Below are positions 17,248 to 25,119 of a stretch of 39,987 nt of DNA, piece by piece. The stretch comes from Pseudomonadota bacterium (GTDB lineage Bacteria; Pseudomonadota; Gammaproteobacteria; Burkholderiales; Casimicrobiaceae): contig JAFEDD010000003.1 of assembly GCA_018241765.1 (NCBI GenBank), forward strand, positions 1 to 39,987, written 5' to 3'. Below the pieces are notes generated by a model. That model had not been told where the DNA came from. It searched no databases and saw only the letters and a program-made list of their open reading frames with translations. The translations under genes and the position numbers were made by a program. Each line of letters opens with the position of its first letter. Position 1 is the first letter of the stretch.

Positions 17248-19224
17248 TCAACCGAGCAGATGCAGCTCCATCGCCGTCACTGCGCGGCGAGCGCCGAGCA
17301 GCACCACGGCATCGCCGGCGGCGAACACGAAGTCGTCGTTCGGGCGAGGCAGACGTTCGCCGCCACGGCGAACCTGGGCCACTTCGACGGCCTCACCGGC
17401 GAACGATGCCGCCACGTCGCGCCACGAACGTCCCACCGCCTGTGCGCCTGCGCTGAGTTGCACGGTGTGCAGCACGCGGGCGTCCTCGTCGGTTTCGCTG
17501 CTGTCGCTCGCGCCACGGTAGAAGCCGAGCAGCAGACTGTAGTGCTCCTCGCGCACCGCACGGATGCGGCGCAGCACTCGGGCGAGCGGGGTGCCGAGCA
17601 GGAGCAGCGCGTGTGAGGCCAGCATCAGGCTGCCTTCGAGCACTTCGGGCACCACTTCGGTGGCGCCGGCCGCGAGCAGGCGCTCGATCGGTGCTTCATC
17701 GCTGGTGCGGGCGACGATCGGCAGATCGGCGCGAATGGTGCGCGCGGTGGCGATGATCTTCAGGGCCGCTTCTTCGTCGATGAAGGAGACGACCAGTGCG
17801 CGTGCGCGCTCGATGCCCGCGGCGATCAGCGCTTCGCGACGGCGACCATCGCCGAACACCACGTGGTGCGCACCCTCGCCACCGCCGATGGCTTCGCGCA
17901 CGCGCTCGGGGTCGTGGTCGAGCGCGACATAGGGCACGCCTTCGGTGTCCAGCAGCCGCGCCAGATACTGTCCGCTGCGACCGTAGCCGCAGATCACGAC
18001 GTGGTCTTGCCGCGTCATGCTCTCGGAGGCGATGCGAAAGATGTCGGCCGAACGGGCGAGGAAGTCGCGCGCCGTCAGGCGGCGGTTGATGGCCTCGGCG
18101 GCGCGCGGCAGGAACGGTGCGAGCAGCATCGAGATGACCATCGCGGCAATCGCGATCTGCGAGGCGTCGGAGGCGAGCGCGCCACTGGTGATGCCAAGCG
18201 TCAGCAGCACGAAGCCGAACTCGCCACCGGGCGCGAGCAGCGCGGCGGCGATGTTGGCCTCGGCGATCTTGAAGCGAAAGAGACGTACCAGGGGTTGCAC
18301 GAGCAGCGCCTTGCCGAAGAGCAGTACCGCGACGGCCGCGACGACCCAGCCGAGCTCGGCGACGACCAGTCCGCCGTCGAGCAGCATGCCGACGGAGATG
18401 AAGAACATGCCGAGCAGCACGTCGCGGAAGGGGCGGATGTCGTCTTCGACCTGCAACTTGTATTCCGTCTCCGCGATCAGCATGCCGGCGACGAACGCGC
18501 CGAGCGCGTGCGGCAGCCCGGCGATGTGACACAGCCATGCCAGCAGCAGCGTGACGAACAGCACGTTCAGCATGAAGAGCTCGCTCGTCTTGCTTTTGGC
18601 GACGAGGTGGAACCACGCCCGCAGCACGGGCTGACCGAACCCGAGCAGGAGCCCCAGCAGCACGACGACCTTGACGAACAGCCACGCGGTGTCGGTGAGG
18701 CTGACGGGCGCGCCGACTCCGAGCGCGGGCAGCAGGATCAGCAGCGGCACCACGGCGAGGTCCTGGAACAGGAGCACGCCGATCACGGCGCGGGCGACGG
18801 GCGCGGTCAGCTCGTTGCGTTCGGCCAGCAGCTTGATGCCGATGGCGGTCGAGGACATCGCGAGCGCGGCGCCGAGCACGGCGGCGGCGGCGACCGGTTG
18901 CCCGAGCGCGAACGCGAAGAGCGCGAAGAGCGCGAAGCAGAGCAGGAATTGCGCCGAGCCGAGCCCGAGCACCATGTGGCGCATCGCACGGAACTGCGGC
19001 AGCGAAAACTCGAGCCCGATCGAGAACATCAGGAACACGATGCCGTACTCGGCGATGGCGCGGGCCTGTTCCGAGTCCGGGATCAGCTTCAGGGCATGCG
19101 GGCCGAGCAGCATGCCCGCGGCGAGATAGCCGAGCAGCGAGGGCAGACCGAGCCGACGGCACACCCCCACTGCGAGCACGCTCGCCGCGAGGACGATGAC
19201 GACGATGGCCAGCGGCGATTCCAT
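17248..19224 (-). CDS. KefB/KefC-type monovalent cation:proton antiporter (CPA2 family)
   Basis: A 658-residue inner-membrane transporter. Residues about 1-380 form a CPA2 Na+/H+-exchanger domain with some twelve hydrophobic segments, including FSIGLEF and FQDLAVVPLL, both typical of KefB/YbaL proteins. A RCK/TrkA-N domain follows, with the Rossmann motif CGYGRSGQYLARLL, and a TrkA-C-like domain closes the protein (about residues 570-658). Such proteins exchange K+ for H+ and protect against electrophiles or acid stress; NAD(H) or glutathione adducts regulate some of them. No KefF/KefG ancillary gene is adjacent. A TAAATT box lies 6 nt before the ATG, hinting at a very short leader. Confidence 0.88.
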   Translation of the reverse strand: MESPLAIVVIVLAASVLAVGVCRRLGLPSLLGYLAAGMLLGPHALKLIPDSEQARAIAEYGIVFLMFSIGLEFSLPQFRAMRHMVLGLGSAQFLLCFALFALFAFALGQPVAAAAVLGAALAMSSTAIGIKLLAERNELTAPVARAVIGVLLFQDLAVVPLLILLPALGVGAPVSLTDTAWLFVKVVVLLGLLLGFGQPVLRAWFHLVAKSKTSELFMLNVLFVTLLLAWLCHIAGLPHALGAFVAGMLIAETEYKLQVEDDIRPFRDVLLGMFFISVGMLLDGGLVVAELGWVVAAVAVLLFGKALLVQPLVRLFRFKIAEANIAAALLAPGGEFGFVLLTLGITSGALASDASQIAIAAMVISMLLAPFLPRAAEAINRRLTARDFLARSADIFRIASESMTRQDHVVICGYGRSGQYLARLLDTEGVPYVALDHDPERVREAIGGGEGAHHVVFGDGRRREALIAAGIERARALVVSFIDEEAALKIIATARTIRADLPIVARTSDEAPIERLLAAGATEVVPEVLEGSLMLASHALLLLGTPLARVLRRIRAVREEHYSLLLGFYRGASDSSETDEDARVLHTVQLSAGAQAVGRSWRDVAASFAGEAVEVAQVRRGGERLPRPNDDFVFAAGDAVVLLGARRAVTAMELHLLG

Positions 19225-19292
19225 CGGTCGAATTTAGCAGAGCGTGGTGTGGCGTGAGCTTGCCGTCGGCGTCGGCTCATGGCGCCGATTTC

Positions 19293-19420
19293 CATAACAA
19301 CTTTTCGCTGGAATGCGCATCCATGACGGGCTTGGAGCGAAGTTTCGACAAAAGTCGACTTTAAGGGAAAATCGCGCTCCAAGCCCGTTGTGGACGTGCT
19401 TTGAGGGGAAAGTTGTTATG
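19293..19420. repeat. Palindromic repeat family, copy A
   Basis: A 128-bp palindrome with two nested stems. The outer stem pairs 19293-19304 with 19409-19420 (12 bp). The inner stem pairs 19315-19339 with 19375-19399 (25 positions: three G-T wobbles, one mismatch). The loop carries AAAGTCGACTTT. The inner arms and core recur in copies B (22031-22134) and C (22981-23068). It lies 48 nt beyond the vapC stop codon and 68 nt upstream of the antiporter gene start. No protein should be called from it: short frames crossing it only translate the repeat. Confidence 0.8.
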
Positions 19421-19467
19421 TGGTTTTCGCGTGCCCGCCGCGTTGCAACATCGCCTTCGGGCTCGGG

Positions 19468-19869
19468 TCAGTGCCGCCAGACTTTGAGCCCGCGCAACGA
19501 TTCCATCGCGTCGAAGTCGTGATCGTTGTGCAGCAGCGCATGGTTGTGTTCGATGCAATACGCGGCTTGCAGAATGTCGATCGGGCTGGCCATGGTGATG
19601 CCGTGCGCTCGCAGCTCACGGTAGTGTCGTGCGGCGGCGCGGCACATGCCGTCGCCGCCGATGGTGACGACATCGAGCGCGCACATGACGCCCTCTGCGG
19701 CCCGATAGTCACGCTCGTGGCGAAAGCCGCGCAGCACTTCGAACAGCGCAAGATCGGCGATGGCGATCGGCGCTGCCGCCTCGTCGAGCAGTGCGGCGAG
19801 CCGCTCGACGGCGGGTGTGTCACGCCCTTGAAAGAAATCGATCCACACGCTGGAATCGACGAGGATCAC
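19468..19869 (-). CDS. vapC: VapC-type PIN-domain toxin
   Basis: A 133-residue PIN-domain ribonuclease, the toxin of a type II system. The acidic metal-binding residues are visible: Asp5 in ILVDSSVWID, Glu44 in ALFEVLRG, Asp98 in SPIDIL and Asp116/Asp118 in HNDHDFD. Such enzymes cut tRNA or rRNA in the cytoplasm when the antitoxin is degraded. The start ATG overlaps the stop of vapB (ATGA), giving coupled translation in the usual antitoxin-first order. A palindromic repeat follows the stop codon. Confidence 0.9.
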   Translation of the reverse strand: MILVDSSVWIDFFQGRDTPAVERLAALLDEAAAPIAIADLALFEVLRGFRHERDYRAAEGVMCALDVVTIGGDGMCRAAARHYRELRAHGITMASPIDILQAAYCIEHNHALLHNDHDFDAMESLRGLKVWRH

Positions 19870-20159
19870 GTCGAGGACACCTTCCGGGTCGCCGTACGCG
19901 CGTCGCCTTTCGCGCGTTTGCCGTAGGGAGGTGGTGGCGGGCTGTGCACCTTGGACGCGGTGGTGGCCCGCGCGGCAGGGGTTGGCAACGGCTCGTCATC
20001 CCACTGCAATTGGCCGCGCAGCGCAAGGATGTCGCGGTACGCCGCCTTGCGGGCGAGCAACTGCAAGCCCGCCGCGACCGCCTCGCGCTTGCTGGCGAAC
20101 GGGCCGGCGCGCATGGCGGCGTCCATCAACGCGTCGTCGATATCAATGTTGGTGCGCAT
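19866..20159 (-). CDS. vapB: VapB-type antitoxin
   Basis: A 97-residue antitoxin of the VapB family (resembling PF09957/DUF2191). The N-terminal MRTNIDIDDALMDAAM forms the ribbon-helix-helix-like DNA-binding half, and KREAVAAGLQLLARKAAYRDI continues the family pattern. The C-terminal 40 residues are an unusually long basic, proline-rich tail with a run of five prolines and GKRAKGD, presumably the toxin-wrapping part. The start was chosen at the family-like N-terminus, 33 nt downstream of a promoter/operator palindrome; the frame is open upstream but without family resemblance. It overlaps vapC by 4 bp. Confidence 0.85.
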   Translation of the reverse strand: MRTNIDIDDALMDAAMRAGPFASKREAVAAGLQLLARKAAYRDILALRGQLQWDDEPLPTPAARATTASKVHSPPPPPYGKRAKGDARTATRKVSST

Positions 20160-20174
20160 GATGGTGTCGCGGAT

Positions 20175-20200
20175 GTGTAAAAAGTGCGCACAGTATACAC
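20175..20200 (-). promoter_or_regulatory. Concentric palindromic operator and -10 box of vapBC
   Basis: Two inverted repeats share one centre (20187.5): the outer GTGTA/TACAC and the inner GTGCGCAC, each separated by exactly 4 nt. The minus-strand -10 candidate TATACT (20192-20197) lies inside the outer arm, so a VapB dimer pair bound here would block the promoter. The -35 region is weak. Autoregulation by the antitoxin complex is established for VapBC systems; this specific site is inferred. Confidence 0.6.
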
Positions 20201-20281
20201 ACGATTGCGATCGGCGTCGTTCCGCGTCATGCGGTCGGGCGCCCGCGAACGCGGCTTCGCAGGTTCGCCGATCGTGATCGG

Positions 20282-21832
20282 TCAGCGCCAGAGCCGCAGC
20301 AGTTGCCCGCTGTCGGTGGCGAGATAGAGCCAGCCGTCGGGACCCTGCTTGACGACGCGCATGCGCTGCCCGAGCGCTTTCACGACGGCGACTTCGTCCT
20401 TCGAAACGAAGGCGTTGCCGTTGAGCACGATGCGCCAGAGCGTGGTGCCGGCGAGGCCGCCGACGAAGGCGTTGCCTTGCCATCCGAGATCGTCGAATTT
20501 GCCGCCGGTGTAGAAAACGAGGCCGGACGGCGCGGTCGAGACCGGCAGCCAGGTCGTCACCGGCTCTTCGTAGGTCGGCGCATGCACGCCGCCGGTGCCG
20601 CCCGGGCGGCAGGACGGCGTGTTGGTGCCGGCCCAGTAGGGACAGCCGTAGCTCACCAGCGGCCAGCCGTAGTTGCGCCCCGGCAGCACGAAGTTCAGCT
20701 CATCGCCGCCGAGCGGGCCGTGTTCGGTGACCCACAGATCGTCGCTGCCCGGACGCATCGCCGCGCCTTGCGGGTTGCGATGGCCGTAGCTCCAGATTTC
20801 GGGCCGCGCGCCGGGGGTGGCGAAGGTCGGGTTGCCGGCCGGGATGGTGCCGTCGCGGTTGATGCGAATGACCTTGCCGAGCGTCTTCGTCAGATTCTGT
20901 GCGTTGTCGCTGGTGGGGGCACCGGGGTCGTCGGTCTGCCGCTCGCCGAGCGTCACCATCAGCGTCTTGTCGCTGCGAAACGCCAGGCGTGACCCAAAGT
21001 GCCCGTCGCCGCCGACCTTCGGCGTTTGCCGGTAGATCACCTGCGCGTTGCTGATGGTGTTGGCGGTGACGTTCAGGTCGCCGCGCGCGACGGCTGTGCC
21101 GGAGCCGCCGCTGCCGGTCTCCGAGAATGTCCAGTAGATGCGCGTGTTGCTGCTGCCGTCGTAGTCCGGGTCGAGTGCGACGTCGAGCAGGCCGCCCTGA
21201 CCGGAGGCGCTGAGGTTGGGCAGACCGGGGTTGATGTTGGCGGACTTGCTTGCGCCGTTGGCGCTGACGATGACCATGCTGCCGCCCTTCTGCGTGAACA
21301 GCATGCGGCCATCCGGCAGAAAGGCCATGCCCCACGGCGCGTTCAGCGTGACCGGCAACGGCGTGACGGTCAGCGGACCGGTGGCGTCGCTGGCGAGCGC
21401 GCCGCCGCAACTGCCGTTCAGATGGCCGCGCAGCAGCGCCCACGTGTTGCGCGGCGGGCTGCCGGTGATTGCGCCCGAGAGCACGCTCGGCCCCGTGACG
21501 CCCTGCATGGCGCGCACCACCATCAGACCGTCGCCGGTCGCGGTCGGCGCATTGCCGCTGCCGTCGAGGCGCAGGCTGCGATCGGCGATCATGCTGTCGA
21601 TGTGGCTTGCGATCTGGGCGGCATCGGTGCGCATGCCGCGCGGGTTGACCGCGTCGGCGACCAGCGCCGCGCCACTCAGCCCGAGCAGGCGGCGCACGAT
21701 GAGCACGCCGTCGGTGGCGGGGTTCCATGCGCCGTCCTGATCGATGTCGAGGTTGCACGCGGCGTGCGTGCCGCTCGCGACGAGCACGGCGATCAACGCG
21801 ACGGCGGCGGGTAGCGGGCGAGAGCGAATCAT
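20282..21832 (-). CDS. Secreted PQQ-dependent sugar dehydrogenase-like protein with dockerin-like N-terminus
   Basis: A 516-residue exported protein. A signal peptide ends near Ala24/Ala25. Residues 28-51 and 89-111 are two dockerin/EF-hand-like repeats: D29-D31-D33...D41-G then VLIVRRLLG, and D90...N94...D101-G then LMVVRAMQG. From about residue 158 onward is a six-bladed propeller of the glucose/sorbosone dehydrogenase (Aldose sugar dehydrogenase, YliI/Asd) family, with APWGMAFLPDGRMLFTQKGG, YGHRNPQGAAM and EHGPLGGDELN. It probably oxidises sugars in the periplasm with PQQ and Ca2+. Start: ATG with GGAGG at 3-nt spacing; an upstream ATG adds 33 residues before the signal peptide. No PQQ synthesis genes are in the window. 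Confidence 0.88.
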   Translation of the reverse strand: MIRSRPLPAAVALIAVLVASGTHAACNLDIDQDGAWNPATDGVLIVRRLLGLSGAALVADAVNPRGMRTDAAQIASHIDSMIADRSLRLDGSGNAPTATGDGLMVVRAMQGVTGPSVLSGAITGSPPRNTWALLRGHLNGSCGGALASDATGPLTVTPLPVTLNAPWGMAFLPDGRMLFTQKGGSMVIVSANGASKSANINPGLPNLSASGQGGLLDVALDPDYDGSSNTRIYWTFSETGSGGSGTAVARGDLNVTANTISNAQVIYRQTPKVGGDGHFGSRLAFRSDKTLMVTLGERQTDDPGAPTSDNAQNLTKTLGKVIRINRDGTIPAGNPTFATPGARPEIWSYGHRNPQGAAMRPGSDDLWVTEHGPLGGDELNFVLPGRNYGWPLVSYGCPYWAGTNTPSCRPGGTGGVHAPTYEEPVTTWLPVSTAPSGLVFYTGGKFDDLGWQGNAFVGGLAGTTLWRIVLNGNAFVSKDEVAVVKALGQRMRVVKQGPDGWLYLATDSGQLLRLWR

Positions 21833-21880
21833 GTGGCCTCCCGAAAGAGCGGTGATGGGGTTCCCCGGTGTGCCGCCGGC

Positions 21881-21911
21881 CGCCCTCGCCGCGCAGGGCT
21901 CGGCGAGGGCG
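21881..21911 (-). other. Strong hairpin in the leader of the sugar dehydrogenase gene
   Basis: A perfect 11-bp stem (CGCCCTCGCCG / CGGCGAGGGCG) with a 9-nt loop lies 48 nt upstream of the start codon, between the predicted promoter and the gene. No T tract follows. It would be in the 5' untranslated region and could affect translation or stability. Confidence 0.5.
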
Positions 21912-21930
21912 TCGGCACGTTGACGCGGCA

Positions 21931-21959
21931 AGTCTACCGTGCTGCCATGCCGTTGTCAT
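21931..21959 (-). promoter_or_regulatory. Predicted sigma-70 promoter of the sugar dehydrogenase gene
   Basis: On the minus strand ATGACA (21954-21959), a 17-nt spacer and TAGACT (21931-21936) match a -35/-10 pair at five and four of six positions. Transcription would begin near 21924, giving a leader of about 90 nt that contains the 21881-21911 hairpin. Together with copy B of the palindromic repeat, this accounts for the recognisable content of the 351-bp gap at 21833-22183; no gene was seen there. Confidence 0.45.
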
Positions 21960-22030
21960 TACCCCGTGGGGCGCGGCCTTCACGCGGCCGAACGTTGCTT
22001 GCGGAACGCGTTCGCCGCACCATCAGCTTT

Positions 22031-22134
22031 CATCGGAAACACCCATCCACAACGGGCTTGCAGCGCCAATTGGCGGAAACTCGACTTTTGGCGAAATGCG
22101 CGTGCAAGCCCGTTGTGGATGCGCATTTCCGCAA
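22031..22134. repeat. Palindromic repeat family, copy B
   Basis: A perfect 19-bp stem pairs 22044-22062 with 22103-22121, with a short outer pairing (CGGAAA at 22034-22039 with TTTCCG at 22126-22131). The 40-nt loop carries GAAACTCGACTTTTGG, matching the AAGTCGACTT core of copies A and C. Relative to copy C, three stem pairs are changed in both arms so that pairing is kept. It lies 50 nt beyond the stop codon of the minus-strand nitroreductase gene. Confidence 0.8.
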
Positions 22135-22183
22135 TAAGGCGTTGGTGAAATGACGCCGCTTTGGCGACCGCAGGGCGCGCTGC

Positions 22184-22909
22184 CTATGCGATCCAGCGGG
22201 TGAAATCCTCGACCGCGAGTCTCGGCGTCCGGAAGGCGTTCACGCTCGCCGTCTCGTCGGCGTACCCGAGCGAGAGTCCGCACACGAGGAGTTCGTCGTC
22301 ACCCATGCCGAGGATCGGCGCGATGATCGACGCGAAGCCATTCCATGCGGCTTGCGGACAACTGTGCAGCCCGCGGGCGCGGGCGGCGACCATGACGCTC
22401 TGGACGAACATGCCGCAATCGAGCAGGCTGCCGCGCCCGAGTGAGCGATGGATGCTGAAGAAGAGCCCGACCGGCGCATCGAAGAAGCGGAAGTTGCGCT
22501 GGTGCTGCGCGTGCATCGCGTCCTTGTCGGCGCGGGTGATGCCGAGCAACCCGTAGAGCCCCCAGCCGTTGTCGCGTCGACGCTGGAGGTAGGGCTCGAA
22601 CCACGTCGATGGGTAGTAGTCGTAGCTCTCGCGGTAGACCTCGGCGAGCGCCGGATCGGCGCGCAGTGCGTCGTGCGCGGCGCAGACCTCGCGCTCGATG
22701 CGGCCGCGTGCTACGCCTTCGACCACGTACACCCGCCACGGCTGCGTGTTGCTGCCGCTGGGCGCGCGGGCGGCGACGGCGAGGACTTCGGCGATCGTCT
22801 CGCGCGCCACCGGCGTCGGCAGAAAGGCGCGCATCGAACGACGGCTCGTGATGGCAGCATCGACGCTCGCGGCGTCAGGGGGGACGGTGGTGTCGGGCGG
22901 TGGGTTCAT
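22184..22909 (-). CDS. Nitroreductase-family FMN-dependent oxidoreductase
   Basis: A 241-residue cytoplasmic flavoprotein. FMN-binding features are SRRSMRAF near residues 23-30 (the basic pair contacting phosphate), APSGSNTQPWRVYVV, and the late GLHSCPQAAW and LSLGYADE elements. Proteins of this family reduce nitroaromatics, quinones or other electrophiles with NAD(P)H; the physiological substrate is not evident. It stands alone, flanked on both sides by copies of the palindromic repeat (B downstream, C upstream). The length is somewhat above the ~200-residue norm owing to an N-terminal extension and a middle insertion around DYYPSTWFEPYLQRRR. Confidence 0.87.
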   Translation of the reverse strand: MNPPPDTTVPPDAASVDAAITSRRSMRAFLPTPVARETIAEVLAVAARAPSGSNTQPWRVYVVEGVARGRIEREVCAAHDALRADPALAEVYRESYDYYPSTWFEPYLQRRRDNGWGLYGLLGITRADKDAMHAQHQRNFRFFDAPVGLFFSIHRSLGRGSLLDCGMFVQSVMVAARARGLHSCPQAAWNGFASIIAPILGMGDDELLVCGLSLGYADETASVNAFRTPRLAVEDFTRWIA

Positions 22910-22980
22910 GCGTGCACGGTGGGCGAGAGCGCGAAAACCAGGCGACGCGTGGTACGACGATGAGGTGGCTTTTGGACGAA

Positions 22981-23068
22981 ACCCGCATCCATGACGGGCT
23001 TGGAGCGAAATTTCAACGGAAGTCGACTTCGTGCCATTTCAGGCGCCAAGCCTGTCATGGATGCGGGT
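22981..23068. repeat. Palindromic repeat family, copy C
   Basis: A 23-bp stem pairs 22981-23003 with 23046-23068, broken only by one G-T wobble (22996/23053). The 42-nt loop contains GGAAGTCGACTTCG, the core shared with copies A and B. The right arm ends 18 nt beyond the kup stop codon on the minus strand, so the transcript end of kup would fold into this structure. It also lies upstream of the nitroreductase start. Confidence 0.82.
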
Positions 23069-23086
23069 TCGACGCAAAAGCTGTGC

Positions 23087-25015
23087 TCACAGTTTGATCT
23101 GAGCGCCGAGTTCGAGCACGCGGTTGGTCGGAATCTGGAAGTACGCGGTGGCCGACTGCGCGTTGCGCGCCATCAGGCTGAACAGGCGCTGGCGCCACAC
23201 CGAAATGCGCTTCGAGGGGCCCGGCACCAGCACCTCGCGGGAGACGAAAAACGAGGTGTCCATCATGTCGAAGGTGATGCCGTGCTCGCGTGCGGCGAGC
23301 GTCAGTGCCTTCGGAATGTCCGGCGTGTTCATGAAGCCGTAGCGCACAACCATCTTGTAGAAGCCGCGCCCGAGATCCTCGATCTCGACTCGGCGCGCGC
23401 GCGTGACCAGCGGAATGTCCTCGAACTGCACGTGCAGCACGACGTTGCGCTCGTGCAGCACCTTGTTGTGCTTCAGGTTGTGCAGCATCGCCGGGGGCAT
23501 CTCGTCGGGCGTCGAGGTCATGAACACGGCGGTGCCCTGCACGCGGGTGGCGTCGCGCGAAAGCCCGTCGATCATCGGCGCCAGCGGCAGCGCGGTTTGC
23601 TTGCGCTGCTCGGCCATCAGGTTGCGGCCTCGCTTCCAGGTCGTCATGAAGACGAGCACCGCGCAGGCAACGAGCAGCGGCAGCCAGCCACCGTCGGGAA
23701 TCTTGATGGCGGTGGAGGACACCAGCGCGATGTCGATGATGAAGAACGCACCGACCGAGAACAGGGCCAGCGCGCGGTTCCATTTCCAAAGCCCGAGCGC
23801 GACGATCGAGAAGAGGACGGTGTCGATCAGCATCGCGCCGGTGACCGCGAGGCCGTAGGCGGCGGCCAGATTGTCACTGCTGCGGAACGCGAGCACCACG
23901 ATGAACACGAGCGAAAAGAGCATCCAGTTGATCGCCGGCAGGTAGATCTGCCCTTCCTGCTGGTGCGACGTGTGGATGACCTTCATGCGCGGCAGGAAGC
24001 CGAGCTGGATGCCCTGGCGCGCGATCGAGAAAGCGCCGGCGATGACCGACTGCGAGGCGATGACGGTGGCCGTTCCGGCCAGCACCACCAGCGGAATCAT
24101 CCAGGCATGAGGCACCTGGTCGTAGAACGGATGCATCTTGCACGCCGCAGCCGGATTCGCCGCGGTTTGCGCCGCGCAAGTCTTCAGGATCAGCGCGCCC
24201 TGCCCGAAATAGTTCAGCACCAGCGCCGGCATCACCCAGCCGAACCACGCCACCCGAATGGGACGGGCGCCGAAGTGGCCCATGTCGGCGTACAGCGCTT
24301 CGGCGCCGGTCAGCGCCAGCACGGCGGAGCCGAGCACGATCAGCGAGAGCTTCGGATGCTCGATGAAGAAGCCGATCGCGTGCCGCGGATTGAGCGCCGC
24401 GAGCACCGAGAAATTGCTGCTGATGTGATAGATGCCCAGCGCGCCAAGCACGAAGAACCAGAGCATCATGATCGGCCCGAACCAACTGCTGACACGCCCG
24501 GTGCCGCTGCGCTGCACGAAAAAGAGCCCGCTCAGAATCAGGAGCGCCGAAGGCATCACGAACACATGCAGGTCCGGATTGACCTCGGTCAGCCCCTCCA
24601 TCGCGCTCAGTACCGACACCGCCGGCGTGATGATCGAATCGCCAAAGAACAACGCGACGCCGAAGATGCCGACCAGCGTCAGGTAGCGGCGCTGGCGCGG
24701 CGTCTTCACTGCCCGCAATGCGAGCGCAAGCAGCGCCATGGTGCCGCCCTCGCCCTGGTTGTCGGCGCGCAGGATCACGAAGGCGTACTTCACCGACACC
24801 ACGATGGTCAGCGCCCAGAACACGATGGACAGCAGCCCCATCACGTTGGCGGGCGTGAACGGCACCGAATGGTTGGCGTTGAAGAACACCTCCTTCAACG
24901 TGTAGAGCGGCGAGGTGCCGAGGTCACCGTACACCACGCCGACCGCCCCGACCGCCAGTGCGGCGAGGCGGCGACCGGGCATCGCGGGCGCGCCAGGGGA
25001 CGCGGTTGCACTCAT
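23087..25015 (-). CDS. kup: Low-affinity potassium transport system protein Kup
   Basis: A 642-residue K+/H+ symporter of the KUP/HAK/KT family. Near the N-terminus [19 protein letters not shown] is the family signature. About twelve hydrophobic segments follow, with [14 protein letters not shown] and [21 protein letters not shown], and a cytoplasmic C-terminal domain of some 200 residues. The start was placed at MSATASPG because family homology begins just after; an in-frame ATG 30 bases upstream is an alternative, and neither has a strong ribosome site. It is divergent from ahcY, and the palindromic repeat copy C follows its stop. It imports K+, notably at low pH. Confidence 0.93.
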   Translation of the reverse strand: MSATASPGAPAMPGRRLAALAVGAVGVVYGDLGTSPLYTLKEVFFNANHSVPFTPANVMGLLSIVFWALTIVVSVKYAFVILRADNQGEGGTMALLALALRAVKTPRQRRYLTLVGIFGVALFFGDSIITPAVSVLSAMEGLTEVNPDLHVFVMPSALLILSGLFFVQRSGTGRVSSWFGPIMMLWFFVLGALGIYHISSNFSVLAALNPRHAIGFFIEHPKLSLIVLGSAVLALTGAEALYADMGHFGARPIRVAWFGWVMPALVLNYFGQGALILKTCAAQTAANPAAACKMHPFYDQVPHAWMIPLVVLAGTATVIASQSVIAGAFSIARQGIQLGFLPRMKVIHTSHQQEGQIYLPAINWMLFSLVFIVVLAFRSSDNLAAAYGLAVTGAMLIDTVLFSIVALGLWKWNRALALFSVGAFFIIDIALVSSTAIKIPDGGWLPLLVACAVLVFMTTWKRGRNLMAEQRKQTALPLAPMIDGLSRDATRVQGTAVFMTSTPDEMPPAMLHNLKHNKVLHERNVVLHVQFEDIPLVTRARRVEIEDLGRGFYKMVVRYGFMNTPDIPKALTLAAREHGITFDMMDTSFFVSREVLVPGPSKRISVWRQRLFSLMARNAQSATAYFQIPTNRVLELGAQIKL

Positions 25016-25104
25016 GGATTCATTGCGTTCGCCGGAAACGAGCATTGTATGTTGCGTTCGCAGCAGAAAAATCCGTGCGCGCAGACTCAGGGAGGCCGAC
25101 CCGA

Positions 25105-25110
25105 TAGAAT
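25105..25110 (+). promoter_or_regulatory. -10 box of the ahcY operon promoter
   Basis: TAGAAT at 25105-25110 matches five of six bases of the sigma-70 -10 consensus and lies 10 nt before the first base of the riboswitch stem P1, exactly where a transcript starting near 25117 would need it. The -35 region is poor. Confidence 0.55.
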
Positions 25111-25119
25111 GGCGAGCGT

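Noticed and set aside
19313-19522. Short open frame reading through palindrome copy A (similar peptides arise from copies B and C)
   Set aside because: The shared peptide is only a translation of the repeat; there is no ribosome site and copies in different places give related nonsense.
19293-23068. CRISPR array from the three repeats
   Set aside because: Spacing is irregular (kilobases), units are long palindromes with genes between, and no cas genes are present.
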